From Vibrio panuliri (GTDB lineage: Bacteria; Pseudomonadota; Gammaproteobacteria; Enterobacterales; Vibrionaceae), in NCBI RefSeq assembly GCF_009938205.1, contig NZ_AP019654.1:1-64000 (forward strand): a DNA stretch of 64,000 bases. Direction: 5' to 3'. Below, piece by piece: positions 1 through 9,212 of the stretch. Within the stretch, counting starts at the first letter, position 1, and each line of letters begins with the position of its first letter. A model generated the notes under the pieces. The model was not told the origin of the DNA. It did not search any database and saw only the letters and a program-made list of their open reading frames with translations. The position numbers were made by a program, and so were the translations under genes.

Positions 1-109
1 GAACTGACCTCTGGTATTCAAGAAAAGTCGGACAGATAAAAAGAGCGATATTCTACCTGCTTTCTAGTAGAGAGAAAAACGCTTTTGTGCTTTTTAAGTT
101 TAGGGGGCA

Positions 110-430
110 AACTAAATATATATAAGATCTATATATATGATCTTTTATTAGATCTACTATTAGGATCGACGATCTCTGTGGATAAGTTAAAAATGATCAA
201 CAAGATCATGGATCTTATTAGGATCATATCATGTGATCTTACCTTGATCAGATCGAGGATTAGCTGGGATCAAAATCGGTACTTATACACAGGGGTGAAT
301 TCGGATCAAAGTTGTTATTGGGATAACTATAGGTTAATCACCGGATAAACGCTGACTTATACACAGTTAGTTTGATTAAAAACTGTCCAATTAAACCTGT
401 TGTTGTGACTCAATCCTATCCACAAGACAA
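110..430. other. oriC: Chromosomal replication origin oriC
   Basis: This is a bacterial origin of the E. coli/Vibrio chromosome I type. Three contiguous AT-rich 13-mers that begin with GATCT lie at 126-138, 139-151 and 151-163 and form the unwinding element. DnaA boxes follow: TGTGGATAA at 177-185 (R1), TTATACACA at 283-291 (R2), TTGGGATAA at 318-326 (R3-like) and TTATACACA at 357-365 (R4 position). A further near-box, CTATCCACA, is at 416-424 next to mioC. Fourteen GATC (Dam/SeqA) sites lie between 126 and 307. The order of elements is the same as in E. coli oriC. mioC is transcribed towards the origin; mnmG would be expected left of position 1 but is not in the window. Confidence 0.95.
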
Positions 431-504
431 AAAAATAGGCCAGCATTGCTGACCTAGTGACATTTTCTTCGTCTCTATTTACCGATATCGTTGCTAAATC
501 TGGT

Positions 505-939
505 TTAAAAACGTTCGATATGATCCTGTAACCAGAGTTCCGCTGCATCTTCAGGGACTGGGTGAGCCAAAACATCGATGGTCAAACAGTCACTAATTGG
601 TGTTCCACCAATGTCTTCTAATAGCTCATGCGCATGTTTTCCAGCGGCGCAGAAGGTATCGTAGCTTGAATCACCAATGGCAATCACCGCGTATTTTACT
701 TCGCTCATTTTTGGTGGTGTTGCTTGAAGTGCCTGAATAAACGGTTGGATGTTGTCTGGATAGTCGCCAGCCCCATGAGTGGATGTGACGATTAGCCATG
801 TTCCCTGAGGTTCGATTTCAGCAAAGTTAGGTTGATTGTGGATCGTGGTTTTAAATCCCTTATCCACCAGCAGATCACTTAAATGATCGCCGACATACTC
901 AGCTCCGCCTAAGGTGCTGCCTGTAATAATATGAATCAT
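505..939 (-). CDS. mioC: MioC, flavodoxin-like protein
   Basis: This encodes a small FMN-binding flavodoxin-like protein of 144 residues. In E. coli MioC is an FMN protein that can donate electrons to biotin synthase. The start of the preferred frame reads [20 protein letters not shown], whose [10 protein letters not shown] loop is the FMN-phosphate-binding loop; STHGAGDYP further on is the second flavin loop. The frame is open 13 codons further upstream, but the ATG at 939 matches the family's usual start and length (about 147 residues) and has an AAGGGA sequence upstream. Transcription runs leftward into oriC, an arrangement known in E. coli to influence initiation. Confidence 0.93.
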   Translation of the reverse strand: MIHIITGSTLGGAEYVGDHLSDLLVDKGFKTTIHNQPNFAEIEPQGTWLIVTSTHGAGDYPDNIQPFIQALQATPPKMSEVKYAVIAIGDSSYDTFCAAGKHAHELLEDIGGTPISDCLTIDVLAHPVPEDAAELWLQDHIERF

Positions 940-999
940 ACTGTTTTGATCCCTTATAGATTCAAACGCATCAAACAATGCATCATTAAAGATATAAAA

Positions 1000-1024
1000 A
1001 AACGCGTATCACTGATACGCGTTT
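1000..1024 (-). terminator. Rho-independent terminator of mnmE
   Basis: An 11-bp perfect stem (1000-1010 with 1014-1024, AAACGCGTATC arm) has a 3-base loop. On the minus strand it is followed by a run of T. It lies directly after the mnmE stop codon. Confidence 0.85.
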
Positions 1025-1028
1025 AGAG

Positions 1029-2390
1029 CTATTTACCGATACAGAAAGAGGAGAATATACGTCCGAGCAAGTCATCAGAGCTGAACTCGCCGGTAATCTC
1101 ATTGAGGTGTTGCTGAGCAATACGCAGCTCCTCTGCGAGAATTTCTCCAGCCATGTAGCCTTCAAGTTGCTGTTGGCCAATGTCGAGGTGCTCTGCTGCA
1201 CGCTCGAGAGCCTCTAGATGACGTCGACGAGCCATAAAGCCCCCTTCGTGACCACCCGCAAAGCCCATGCACTCTTTTAGGTGACTGCGCAGCGCATCAA
1301 CACCTGCGCCAGTTTTGGCTGAAAGGCGAATTAAGGTTGGTGAGTTAACGTGGCAGATCCCAAGCTCTTCGCCTGTTTGATCGGCTTTATTACGGATCAC
1401 AGTCATGCCAATACTATCGGGTAAACGATCGACGAAGTCTGGCCAAATATCTTTTGGATCGGTGGCATCGGTTGTCGTGCCATCCACCATAAATAGTACG
1501 CGGTCTGCTTGAGCGATTTCGTCCCAAGCGCGCTCGATACCTATTTTTTCAACTTCATCTGACGCATCACGCAGACCTGCGGTGTCAATAATATGCAGCG
1601 GCATGCCATCAATATGAATGTGTTCACGTAATACGTCACGAGTTGTCCCCGCGATGTCAGTGACGATAGCGGACTCTTTGCCTGACAGAGCATTAAGAAG
1701 GCTGGATTTCCCTGCATTTGGACGACCAGCAATAACCACTTTCATCCCTTCACGCATTATTGCGCCTTGGTTGGCTTCTTTACGCACTGCGTGAAGGTTA
1801 TCGATGATCGCTTGTAAGTCGGCAGACACTTTACCGTCAGCAAGAAAATCGATTTCTTCTTCTGGGAAGTCTATCGCGGCCTCAACGTAAATACGCAGAT
1901 GAATTAATGACTCTACCAGCGTGTTGATGCGTTGCGAGAATGCGCCTTGTAACGACTGTAGTGCTGATTTTGCCGCTTCTTCTGAGCTGGCATCAATCAA
2001 GTCTGCAATGGCCTCTGCTTGCGCTAAATCGAGCTTGTCGTTTAAAAATGCGCGTTCAGAGAACTCACCTGGACGAGCGGTGCGAATCCCCTCAATTTTA
2101 AGAATACGCTTGATCAGCATATCCATGACAACGGGCCCACCATGACCCTGTAGCTCAAGTACATCTTCACCCGTAAACGAGTGTGGGTTAGGGAAGTAGA
2201 GTGCAATACCTTGGTCAAGTTGATTGCCCGCCTCATCACTAAATGACAAATACTCGGCGTAGCGTGGACGCAAAGTTTTACCTGTGACTTCAAGAGCCAC
2301 TTTTTCAGCTAACGGACCTGAAACGCGGATAATACCGACACCGCCACGACCGGGCGCAGTGGCTTGGGCGACAATGGTATCTGTTGTCAT
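1029..2390 (-). CDS. mnmE: MnmE, tRNA-modifying GTPase
   Basis: MnmE (TrmE) works with MnmG to make the carboxymethylaminomethyl modification on the wobble uridine of several tRNAs. The 453-residue protein has an N-terminal tetrahydrofolate-binding domain ([21 protein letters not shown] near the start), a helical domain, and a G domain inserted at about residues 215-375 with GRPNAGKSS (G1), DIAGTTRD (G2), DTAGLRD (G3) and NKAD (G4). It ends in the family's CIGK motif with the essential cysteine. The frame extends upstream to a TTG at 2423, but the ATG at 2390 gives the usual 453-454 residue length. It lies downstream of yidC but beyond that gene's terminator, so it probably has its own promoter. 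Confidence 0.96.
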   Translation of the reverse strand: MTTDTIVAQATAPGRGGVGIIRVSGPLAEKVALEVTGKTLRPRYAEYLSFSDEAGNQLDQGIALYFPNPHSFTGEDVLELQGHGGPVVMDMLIKRILKIEGIRTARPGEFSERAFLNDKLDLAQAEAIADLIDASSEEAAKSALQSLQGAFSQRINTLVESLIHLRIYVEAAIDFPEEEIDFLADGKVSADLQAIIDNLHAVRKEANQGAIMREGMKVVIAGRPNAGKSSLLNALSGKESAIVTDIAGTTRDVLREHIHIDGMPLHIIDTAGLRDASDEVEKIGIERAWDEIAQADRVLFMVDGTTTDATDPKDIWPDFVDRLPDSIGMTVIRNKADQTGEELGICHVNSPTLIRLSAKTGAGVDALRSHLKECMGFAGGHEGGFMARRRHLEALERAAEHLDIGQQQLEGYMAGEILAEELRIAQQHLNEITGEFSSDDLLGRIFSSFCIGK

Positions 2391-2471
2391 AACGAGTGTG
2401 CCTATGATTGTGTTGCTCTTCAATTGAGCAGAAATAATGCGATTAGCTGAATTGTAATCAGCTCGAATAAA

Positions 2472-2495
2472 AAAGGCGACCTTTTGGTCGCCTTT
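2472..2495 (-). terminator. Rho-independent terminator of yidC
   Basis: A 10-bp perfect stem (AAAGGCGACC, 2472-2481, with 2486-2495) has a TTTT loop and, on the minus strand, a T tail. It lies just after the yidC stop and separates the rpmH-rnpA-yidD-yidC unit from mnmE. Confidence 0.88.
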
Positions 2496-2510
2496 GTATT
2501 CGATTAAGAC

Positions 2511-4136
2511 TTACTTCGTCTTAGTGTGTAAGCCTTTCTTCTCCAGAGACTTGTAGATAAGTGTCTGCTGGATAAGCGTTACAATGTTCGATACCAACCA
2601 GTATAGAACTAGACCTGAAGGGAAGAACAGGAAGAAGAACGTAAACATAACCGGCATAAAGGTCATGATCTTCTGCTGCATTGGGTCAGTAACAGTTGTT
2701 GGGCTCATCTTCTGGATCATAAACATTGACGCACCCATCAGTAGCGGCAAGATGTAGTACGGGTCTTGCGCTGAAAGGTCGTGAATCCAACCGAAGAACG
2801 GTGAGTGACGTAGTTCAACCGATTCCATTAGTGCCCAGTATAGAGCGATGAAGATTGGCATCTGTAGAATCAGAGGTAGACAGCCACCCAATGGGTTCAC
2901 TTTCTCTTTCTTGTACAGTTCCATCATCTCTTGGCTCATACGCTGACGGTCATCGCCGATACGCTCACGCATCGCTTGCAGCTTAGGCTGAAGCATACGC
3001 ATTTTCGCCATAGAGGTGTACTGAGCTTTAGTCAGTGGGTACATCGCACCACGAACAACAAAAGTCAGTAGGATGATTGCCACACCCCAGTTACCCACGA
3101 AGCCGTGAATAGTCGATAGTAGCCAGTGCAGAGGTTTAGCAATAAACCACAACCAACCGTAGTCCACTACTAGGTCTAGGTGTGGAGCAACTTCAGCCAT
3201 TTGGTCTTGAAGTTTAGGACCTACCCATAGTGTTGCTTTTAGTTCAGCCGTTTCACCGTTCGCGATGGTTTTATTTGGCATACGAACACCGATGTCCGCA
3301 AGGTTGCCAATAACACGCGTGTAAAGGTTAGTGCCTGGTTCATCACGTGGAATCCAAGCGCTAGCGAAGTAGTGCTGAATCATCGCAGCCCAACCTTGAC
3401 CATCAGTCAGATTGATAGACAGGTTGCGATCTTGCATATCGTCAAAGCTGTACTTTTTGTACTTGGTATCTTCAGTCGAGTAAGCACCGCCACGGTAAGT
3501 TGGCATTGTGATGCTACCGCCGTCATCCATTACGTTTTGACGTAGGTGAGCGTACATACCGAAGGTCGCGTTGTTACCAGAGTTGTTTACAACATCGTAT
3601 TCAACATCAACCGCGTAGCTACCACGTTTTAGGATGAAAGTTTTTGTGTACTCAATACCGTTTGCTGCAAACGTCATTGGAATACGTAGCTCATCTTGAC
3701 CATCTGCTAGAGTAAAGCTGTCAGCGCTTACTGCGTAGTGTGGACGGTTTGAGCTACTCAAGTCGATGCCTTGAGGGCCAACTAAGCCACTTTGTGCAAT
3801 AAACTGATGACCAGGCTCGTTCTTGAGAAGCTCAAATAGAGCTGGAGAATCAAGTTCTGCTGTGTACTGGTTTAGGTCAGCTTGAACAATGTCACCACCA
3901 ACCGTATCAATAGACAGAGTTAATACATCCGTTGTTACAGTAATCGCTTTCGCTGTTGCCTGTTGAGCAGGCGCAGGGTCTAGCTCATCGGCAAAAGATG
4001 GTGCAGGTAGGGAGCTGCTTGATTGTGCCTGTTCAATCGCTTGCGGAGCTGGATTCTTTGCTACGTTCCATTGCTGGTAAAGTAGGAAGGAGACCAAAGC
4101 CAAGGCGATTAACAGGATATTACGTTGAGAATCCAT
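2511..4136 (-). CDS. yidC: YidC membrane protein insertase
   Basis: YidC inserts and folds inner-membrane proteins, alone or with SecYEG. The 541-residue protein has an N-terminal membrane anchor (about residues 5-20, [17 protein letters not shown]), a large periplasmic beta-sandwich domain (about 60-340), and a C-terminal OxaA core with five membrane segments in total outside the anchor. The core contains the conserved [21 protein letters not shown] stretch and a basic C-terminal tail ([13 protein letters not shown]). Length and domain order are typical of gammaproteobacteria. It starts 2 bp after the yidD stop codon and is the last gene of the conserved rpmH-rnpA-yidD-yidC operon. Confidence 0.97.
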   Translation of the reverse strand: MDSQRNILLIALALVSFLLYQQWNVAKNPAPQAIEQAQSSSSLPAPSFADELDPAPAQQATAKAITVTTDVLTLSIDTVGGDIVQADLNQYTAELDSPALFELLKNEPGHQFIAQSGLVGPQGIDLSSSNRPHYAVSADSFTLADGQDELRIPMTFAANGIEYTKTFILKRGSYAVDVEYDVVNNSGNNATFGMYAHLRQNVMDDGGSITMPTYRGGAYSTEDTKYKKYSFDDMQDRNLSINLTDGQGWAAMIQHYFASAWIPRDEPGTNLYTRVIGNLADIGVRMPNKTIANGETAELKATLWVGPKLQDQMAEVAPHLDLVVDYGWLWFIAKPLHWLLSTIHGFVGNWGVAIILLTFVVRGAMYPLTKAQYTSMAKMRMLQPKLQAMRERIGDDRQRMSQEMMELYKKEKVNPLGGCLPLILQMPIFIALYWALMESVELRHSPFFGWIHDLSAQDPYYILPLLMGASMFMIQKMSPTTVTDPMQQKIMTFMPVMFTFFFLFFPSGLVLYWLVSNIVTLIQQTLIYKSLEKKGLHTKTK

Positions 4137-4138
4137 CG

Positions 4139-4396
4139 TTATTTATCTCTGTCGTGTTTTTGAACTGGTGGAACGGGGTCAAAGCCCCCTTCATTTAGAG
4201 GGTGGCATTTTAATAGACGTTTGCCCGATAACCAACACCCTTTTACAAAACCGTGAGCTTTCAGCGCTTCTACAGCATAAGTTGAGCATGTTGGTTGAAA
4301 ACGACAACGGGGTCCGATAAGCGGACTAATTAGACCTTGATAAAGTCGGACTACACCGATTGCTAGCCACGTGATGGGCGAGACAGTCGTTGCCAT
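4139..4396 (-). CDS. yidD: YidD, membrane protein insertion efficiency factor
   Basis: YidD is a small membrane-associated protein thought to help YidC-dependent insertion. The 85 residues include an amphipathic N-terminal helix ([17 protein letters not shown]), the family motif [13 protein letters not shown] with its conserved cysteines, and the [16 protein letters not shown] segment. Length equals that of the E. coli protein. The start lies inside the 3' end of rnpA (34-bp overlap in another frame), which suggests translational coupling; yidC follows 2 bp after the stop. Confidence 0.95.
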   Translation of the reverse strand: MATTVSPITWLAIGVVRLYQGLISPLIGPRCRFQPTCSTYAVEALKAHGFVKGCWLSGKRLLKCHPLNEGGFDPVPPVQKHDRDK

Positions 4397-4719
4397 AGCT
4401 TATCAAATAATTTGAACATTTCATCATTGCTTAGATCTTGTGCGCTTTTTTTCGCAATAACAACAAAATCTTTGTTAGGAAGGTTATGTTGATTGTTACG
4501 AAAACTTTCACGAGCAAGACGCTTGAATCGGTTACGACCTACAGCCGTTTTGATTTGCTTTTTAGGAACTGCTAAACCTAGTCGAGGATGAGATAGGTTA
4601 TTGTTACGTGCAATGATGGTGAAATGAGGTGAGCCAGCTCGGTGAGCTTGCTTGAAGACATTTTGATAATGCTCGGGAGTTAACAAGCGTAACTCCCGAT
4701 TGAACGCGTACGTATTCAA
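4363..4719 (-). CDS. rnpA: Ribonuclease P protein component
   Basis: RnpA is the protein cofactor of RNase P, which with its RNA subunit trims the 5' leader of pre-tRNA. The protein has 118 residues and carries the basic RNR signature in the helix [18 protein letters not shown], preceded by LGLAVPKKQ. It lies 13 bp after rpmH in the usual rpmH-rnpA pair and overlaps yidD by 34 bp at its 3' end. Confidence 0.96.
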   Translation of the reverse strand: MNTYAFNRELRLLTPEHYQNVFKQAHRAGSPHFTIIARNNNLSHPRLGLAVPKKQIKTAVGRNRFKRLARESFRNNQHNLPNKDFVVIAKKSAQDLSNDEMFKLFDKLWQRLSRPSRG

Positions 4720-4732
4720 AATAAATTAATTA

Positions 4733-4867
4733 TTATTTTGACAGGCGCGCACGGCCTTTAGCACGACGTGCATTAATTACTTTACGACCGTTCTTAGTTG
4801 CCATGCGAGCACGGAAGCCGTGAGTACGCTTGCGCTTTAGAACTGTAGGTTGAAAAGTGCGTTTCAT
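4733..4867 (-). CDS. rpmH: 50S ribosomal protein L34
   Basis: This small gene encodes the very basic L34 protein of the large ribosomal subunit. The 44 codons read [20 protein letters not shown] at the start and end in GRARLSK, practically the same as E. coli L34. ATG is at 4865-4867 and TAA at 4733-4735. It is the first gene of the rpmH-rnpA-yidD-yidC transcription unit, with two good promoter matches upstream. Confidence 0.97.
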
Positions 4868-4957
4868 GATAATTACCTTACTGATCAGTAGTTTTAGGTT
4901 CTTAGTTAACCCGGCGTGGGTACAAAGTCTTCTTTATATATAAAGAGGACAAACCGA

Positions 4958-5068
4958 CGCCTCTCAACAAAGAGGCGGAATTGTAATCACACTCACAAAT
5001 TGTGTCAACGACTCATGTGTGTGAAATTCCGCGTCGGGCGATTATACGTAGTGTGAGCAAAATCTCAA
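4958..5068 (-). promoter_or_regulatory. Tandem rpmH promoters and leader hairpin
   Basis: On the minus strand a near-consensus sigma-70 promoter is visible: TTGACA (5003-5008), 17-bp spacer, TACAAT (4980-4985). A second lies upstream: TTGAGA (5063-5068), 16-bp spacer, TATAAT (5041-5046). Near the predicted start of the shorter transcript there is a 7-bp hairpin (CGCCTCT, 4958-4964 with 4971-4977). Strong tandem promoters are expected for a ribosomal-protein operon. Confidence 0.8.
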
Positions 5069-5084
5069 GGATCAAGCGATCCTT
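5067..5084 (-). terminator. Possible weak terminator after the amino-acid ABC operon
   Basis: A 7-bp stem (AAGGATC, 5067-5073 with 5078-5084) with a 4-base loop follows the ATPase gene. On the minus strand the tail GAGATTTT is only partly T-rich, and it overlaps the -35 of the distal rpmH promoter, so termination may be incomplete. Confidence 0.4.
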
Positions 5085-5095
5085 CTGTTGGATCT

Positions 5096-5833
5096 TTATT
5101 CAACACCGACTTGATTAAGGAATTTTTTCAATCTTGGATCTTGCGGATTGTCGAAAATTTCCGCAGGCGATCCTTGTTCGACAATATTTCCCTCTGCCAT
5201 GAAGATCACTCTATCAGCGACTTCTTTGGCAAATTGCATTTCATGAGTGACCACCAGCATGGTTTGATGTTGAGTGGCGAGTTGTTTCATTAAGTTGAGC
5301 ACTTCGCCGACCCACTCAGGATCCAATGCAGATGTTGGCTCATCAAATAGCAATAGTTCTGGCTGTAGTGCCATCGCACGGCCAATACCAACGCGTTGCT
5401 GTTGTCCACCTGAAAGTGCCGCAGGGTAGCTATCGCCTTTATCGCTTAAGCCAATATCATCGAGGATTTGTTGCGCGCGGGCGAGGGCGTCTGTTTTTTT
5501 CCAGCCGCGTACCGTCACCAATCCTTCGGCAATGTTCTGTCTTGCTGTCATGTGGGCAAAAAGCGCATAGTTTTGAAACACAAACCCGGTTTTACGGCGT
5601 AGGGCTAAGACTTCTGCTTGGGTGTGTTTTTCACTATTAACGCTCACGTCATCAATGGTAATCGTACCTTGGTCTGCTTGCTCCAAAAAATTAACGCAGC
5701 GCAGTAAGGTGGATTTGCCGGTGCCGCTTGAGCCGATAATGACAATGATCTCCCCTTGCTTGATTTCGAGATCAATACCTTTGAGGACCTCGCTCTCGCC
5801 AAAGCGTTTATGGATATTATTTAGCTTGATCAT
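5096..5833 (-). CDS. Polar amino-acid ABC transporter, ATP-binding protein
   Basis: This is the ATPase of a GlnQ/HisP/TcyN-type amino-acid importer, 245 residues. Visible motifs are Walker [10 protein letters not shown] (about 34-42), Q-loop [12 protein letters not shown] signature [16 protein letters not shown], Walker [15 protein letters not shown] and the H-loop VVTHEM. The ATG overlaps the last codons of the permease gene by 4 bp, so the two are translationally coupled. The partner binding protein resembles cystine-binding proteins, so cystine import is the likely role, but the ATPase itself does not reveal the substrate. Confidence 0.92.
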   Translation of the reverse strand: MIKLNNIHKRFGESEVLKGIDLEIKQGEIIVIIGSSGTGKSTLLRCVNFLEQADQGTITIDDVSVNSEKHTQAEVLALRRKTGFVFQNYALFAHMTARQNIAEGLVTVRGWKKTDALARAQQILDDIGLSDKGDSYPAALSGGQQQRVGIGRAMALQPELLLFDEPTSALDPEWVGEVLNLMKQLATQHQTMLVVTHEMQFAKEVADRVIFMAEGNIVEQGSPAEIFDNPQDPRLKKFLNQVGVE

Positions 5834-6501
5834 CGTACATACGCCTTATTCAATTTGTCTTCTGCCCAGCTTTGCACTCGAGTTAGAATCACGACCACAC
5901 CCCAATAAATTAAGGCAACGGCAAGGAAAGCTTCAAAAAATCGGAAGCTTGAGGAGGCTTCCATCTGCGCTTTAGCCATAATTTCAGCCACGCCAAGAGT
6001 AAATGCCAGTGAGGTTGACTTAATCATATCGATGAAATAGTTCATCAGAGAAGGTAAGGCAACGCGGGTTGCTTGCGGCAAAATAATTCGGCGCATTGCT
6101 TGTGATGTCGTCATACCAACTGACAAGCTGGCTTCCATTTGGCTACGATCGATACCCATGATAGCGGCACGAATACTCTCTGCCATATAGGCAGCAAAAT
6201 GGAGGGTTAGGCCGATCACTGCGGCGCTAAATGCATCGATGCCCACCATAATCGGGAAGATTTGCGGTAGGCCGTAATAGAGCAAAAACAGCTGAACTAA
6301 TAGTGGTGTGCCGCGGAAAAAGCTGATGTACAGCTGGCTTAGTTGATCGAGAACTGGCAAACGAAATACGCGAATATTGGCGAGAACAACCGCTAAGATC
6401 AGCGAAAAGGCTAAGCCCCAAGTCGCCATTTCCATTGTGGTGCCAAGATACTTGAGCAATATCGGCATTAGCTCAAGCATGTAGTTAAAATCGAATCCCA
6501 T
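5830..6501 (-). CDS. Polar amino-acid ABC transporter, permease
   Basis: This 223-residue integral membrane protein belongs to the HisM/GlnP/TcyL permease family. It has about five membrane segments and the conserved cytoplasmic loop [32 protein letters not shown] (the EAA motif that contacts the ATPase). Only one permease gene is present, so the transporter probably uses a homodimer. It overlaps the ATPase gene by 4 bp. It is separated from the binding-protein gene by a hairpin that probably attenuates transcription. Confidence 0.92.
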   Translation of the reverse strand: MGFDFNYMLELMPILLKYLGTTMEMATWGLAFSLILAVVLANIRVFRLPVLDQLSQLYISFFRGTPLLVQLFLLYYGLPQIFPIMVGIDAFSAAVIGLTLHFAAYMAESIRAAIMGIDRSQMEASLSVGMTTSQAMRRIILPQATRVALPSLMNYFIDMIKSTSLAFTLGVAEIMAKAQMEASSSFRFFEAFLAVALIYWGVVVILTRVQSWAEDKLNKAYVR

Positions 6502-6524
6502 ATACCTTACCTAAAAGAGAAAAG

Positions 6525-6549
6525 AAAAGGTGGAATCAATCCACCTTTT
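6525..6549 (-). terminator. Intercistronic terminator/attenuator hairpin
   Basis: A 10-bp stem (AAAAGGTGGA, 6525-6534 with 6540-6549) with a 5-base loop and a T-rich minus-strand tail lies between the binding-protein gene and the permease gene. In ABC importer operons such a hairpin commonly limits read-through so the binding protein is made in excess. Confidence 0.75.
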
Positions 6550-6571
6550 TTATTGAAGTGATAGTTTGATA

Positions 6572-7333
6572 TTAGTGGGTAATATCTGCACCGAACCATT
6601 TTTCTGAGATGGTTTTTAAAGTGCCATCTGCACGCATTTGGTTGAGCGCTTGATTGACTTCTGTTTGCAGCTGCTTACCGCGTGGGTTATCCAAAAATGG
6701 CCAAGCGTTTTGGATAGTTTCAAACGGTTCACCCGCTAATTCGAGTGGCAGACCGGTTTTTTTGATTAACTCAAGCGCTGAGAGTCGATCCATCACAAAT
6801 GCATCCGCGCGACCAAGTGCAACGTCGTGCTCAATACCAGTATCGTAAGTTTTGATATTAATTTGATTATCTTTATCGTATTGGCGCAGCAGTTGCTCGA
6901 AGTTAGAACCTAAGTTTACCGCCACCGTTTTACCCGCTAAGTCAGTGACATCTTGGATTTCTTCGTTACCCTTACGTACCGTGATTTGAGCACCATCGAC
7001 TACATATGGGTCAGCAAATAAGTACTTAGCTTTACGGGCGTCTGTCATGGTGATCTGGTTTGAAATCGTATCGATGCGTCCTGTTTCGAGCAGACCAAAT
7101 AGGCCAGAGAAGTTAGCAGTCACATACTCGACTTGGTAGCCATTGCGTTTACCAATTTCGTTCCATAAATCGACTTCAAAACCTTGTAGCTTATCTTTCT
7201 CAACAAAAGTAAATGGGAAGTAACGACCAGACATCCCCACTTTCACTTGATCAATCACGGTTTCTGCCGACGCTTGGAGCGCTGCTGTAGAAAGGGCGAT
7301 AGCAGCAATGGTTGTTTTTATCCAGTTTTTCAT
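6572..7333 (-). CDS. Periplasmic amino-acid (probably cystine) binding protein
   Basis: This is the periplasmic substrate-binding component (SBP_bac_3 family), 253 residues. A signal peptide (MKNWIKTTIAAIALSTAALQ...ASA, cut near residue 23) precedes the mature domain. GRYFPFTFV, LQGFEVDLW, the NQITMTDARKAKY stretch, RADAFVMDRLSALELIKKTG and the C-terminal ISEKWFGADIT resemble E. coli FliY/TcyJ, the cystine-binding protein; hence the inferred substrate. It is the first gene of a leftward three-gene operon conserved at this place in Vibrio. Confidence 0.88.
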   Translation of the reverse strand: MKNWIKTTIAAIALSTAALQASAETVIDQVKVGMSGRYFPFTFVEKDKLQGFEVDLWNEIGKRNGYQVEYVTANFSGLFGLLETGRIDTISNQITMTDARKAKYLFADPYVVDGAQITVRKGNEEIQDVTDLAGKTVAVNLGSNFEQLLRQYDKDNQINIKTYDTGIEHDVALGRADAFVMDRLSALELIKKTGLPLELAGEPFETIQNAWPFLDNPRGKQLQTEVNQALNQMRADGTLKTISEKWFGADITH

Positions 7334-7343
7334 ATTACATCCT

Positions 7344-7730
7344 CTTAAATCTATGGTTTCGCATACTACCTATGAGAATCTGGATAGATAAATAACTAAG
7401 AGCGATAACCTAGATGGGTTAGTAATAAGTTTATTAGTTATAGCGTTGAACTTCGCGATAAATATCATGCAACGTTGTGGATAAGCTGGTTAAAAATCAC
7501 GTCATTCACAGAGTTATCACCAACCTTAAGATCCGCCCAAAATTACTCAAATGTGGATCAATATGTGGGTAATACTGGGATTGGGTGTGATGATCCGTCG
7601 AATAATCGCGATAAAATTGTGAATAACTTAGATCTTATTCACTGGATCATCGATCATTTGCTGGCGATCTTGGTTATCAACAGGTAAAATCTGCTCTCTT
7701 TTCCGATCAATTATCTCGAGTGGGGTCTCC
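7344..7730 (+). promoter_or_regulatory. dnaA regulatory region with DnaA boxes and GATC cluster
   Basis: This gene-free stretch between the divergent ABC operon and dnaA holds an exact DnaA box (TGTGGATAA, 7476-7484). There are single-mismatch boxes at 7552-7560, 7564-7572, 7618-7626 and 7674-7682 (TTATCAACA). Eight GATC sites fall at 7530, 7556, 7592, 7631, 7645, 7652, 7666 and 7705. This fits DnaA autoregulation and Dam/SeqA control of dnaA. I could not choose a promoter with confidence. Confidence 0.75.
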
Positions 7731-9137
7731 GTGTCATCTTCGCTTTGGTTGCAATGCCTACAACAGCTTCAAGAAGAGCTGCCTGCTACAGAATTCAGTA
7801 TGTGGGTACGTCCGTTACAAGCGGAGCTTAATGACAATACACTCACTTTGTTTGCCCCAAACCGCTTTGTGTTGGATTGGGTGCGCGATAAGTACCTCAA
7901 TAGCATTAATCGTCTATTGCAAGAGTATTGCGGTAACGATATCCCTAACTTGCGTTTTGAAGTCGGCAGCCGTCCTGTGGCGGCTCCTACGCCTGCGCCT
8001 AAGCGTACACCTGCGGATGTGGCGGCGGAGTCATCGGCTCCTGCTCAATTGCAAGCGCGTAAACCTGTGCACAAAACATGGGATGACGATGCGCAAGCAA
8101 TGGCAAACATTAACCATCGTTCAAACGTTAACCCGAAACATAAGTTCAATAACTTCGTTGAGGGTAAGTCAAACCAACTGGGTTTAGCGGCAGCGCGTCA
8201 GGTGGCGGATAACCCTGGTGCGGCATACAACCCACTGTTTCTTTATGGTGGTACCGGTTTAGGTAAGACCCACTTGCTGCATGCGGTTGGTAACGCGATT
8301 GTTGATAACAAGCCGAATGCGAAAGTGGTGTATATGCACTCTGAGCGTTTCGTGCAAGATATGGTTAAAGCGCTGCAAAACAACGCGATTGAAGAATTTA
8401 AACGCTACTATCGTAGTGTGGATGCGTTGCTTATCGATGATATTCAGTTCTTTGCCAATAAAGAGCGTTCTCAAGAAGAATTTTTCCATACTTTCAACGC
8501 ATTGCTTGAGGGTAATCAACAGATCATTTTGACTTCGGATCGCTATCCAAAAGAGATCAGCGGTGTTGAAGATCGTTTGAAGTCGCGCTTTGGCTGGGGT
8601 TTGACGGTTGCGATCGAACCGCCTGAGTTGGAAACGCGCGTGGCTATCTTGATGAAGAAAGCGGAAGACCACCAAATTCATCTAGCGGATGAAGTGGCTT
8701 TCTTTATTGCTAAGCGTCTGCGTTCTAACGTTCGTGAACTCGAAGGTGCGTTAAACCGTGTGATCGCGAATGCGAACTTTACTGGTCGCCCAATCACAAT
8801 TGATTTTGTCCGCGAAGCACTGCGTGATCTTCTTGCTCTGCAAGAGAAACTAGTGACGATCGACAATATTCAAAAGACGGTGGCAGAATACTACAAGATT
8901 AAAGTCGCAGACTTACTATCTAAGCGTCGCTCTCGTTCGGTTGCCCGTCCACGTCAATTAGCAATGGCACTTGCGAAAGAACTGACAAACCACAGCTTGC
9001 CTGAAATTGGTGATGCATTCGGTGGTCGCGATCATACAACGGTATTGCATGCATGCCGTAAGATTGAGCAGTTGCGCGAAGAGAGTCACGATATTAAAGA
9101 AGATTACTCGAACTTGATTCGTACCCTTTCTTCTTAA
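7731..9137 (+). CDS. dnaA: DnaA, chromosomal replication initiator
   Basis: DnaA binds the 9-mer boxes in oriC, oligomerises with ATP and opens the unwinding element. The 468-residue protein has domain I (residues 1-85, [20 protein letters not shown]), a variable Pro/Ala-rich linker, an AAA+ domain with Walker [10 protein letters not shown] (about 173-181) and Walker B LLIDDIQF (about 235), and a C-terminal helix-turn-helix with the signature [15 protein letters not shown] (about 430). It starts with GTG at 7731, preceded by GAGTGGGG; this start matches the E. coli N-terminus. It heads the dnaA-dnaN-recF-gyrB cluster. Confidence 0.98.
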   Translation: MSSSLWLQCLQQLQEELPATEFSMWVRPLQAELNDNTLTLFAPNRFVLDWVRDKYLNSINRLLQEYCGNDIPNLRFEVGSRPVAAPTPAPKRTPADVAAESSAPAQLQARKPVHKTWDDDAQAMANINHRSNVNPKHKFNNFVEGKSNQLGLAAARQVADNPGAAYNPLFLYGGTGLGKTHLLHAVGNAIVDNKPNAKVVYMHSERFVQDMVKALQNNAIEEFKRYYRSVDALLIDDIQFFANKERSQEEFFHTFNALLEGNQQIILTSDRYPKEISGVEDRLKSRFGWGLTVAIEPPELETRVAILMKKAEDHQIHLADEVAFFIAKRLRSNVRELEGALNRVIANANFTGRPITIDFVREALRDLLALQEKLVTIDNIQKTVAEYYKIKVADLLSKRRSRSVARPRQLAMALAKELTNHSLPEIGDAFGGRDHTTVLHACRKIEQLREESHDIKEDYSNLIRTLSS

Positions 9138-9212
9138 TTCGCTGTATTCTTATCAGTTGCTAGTATTGGCTATCGAGCTAAACGCCATCAAGAATTCACA
9201 TAAGAGCGCATT

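Noticed and set aside
85..348. 87-codon open frame across oriC
   Set aside because: It consists of the AT-rich 13-mers and DnaA boxes; low-complexity translation, no ribosome-binding site, and origin function explains the sequence.
8259..8681. 140-codon open frame antisense to dnaA
   Set aside because: A shadow of the highly conserved dnaA coding frame; no start signals or independent features.
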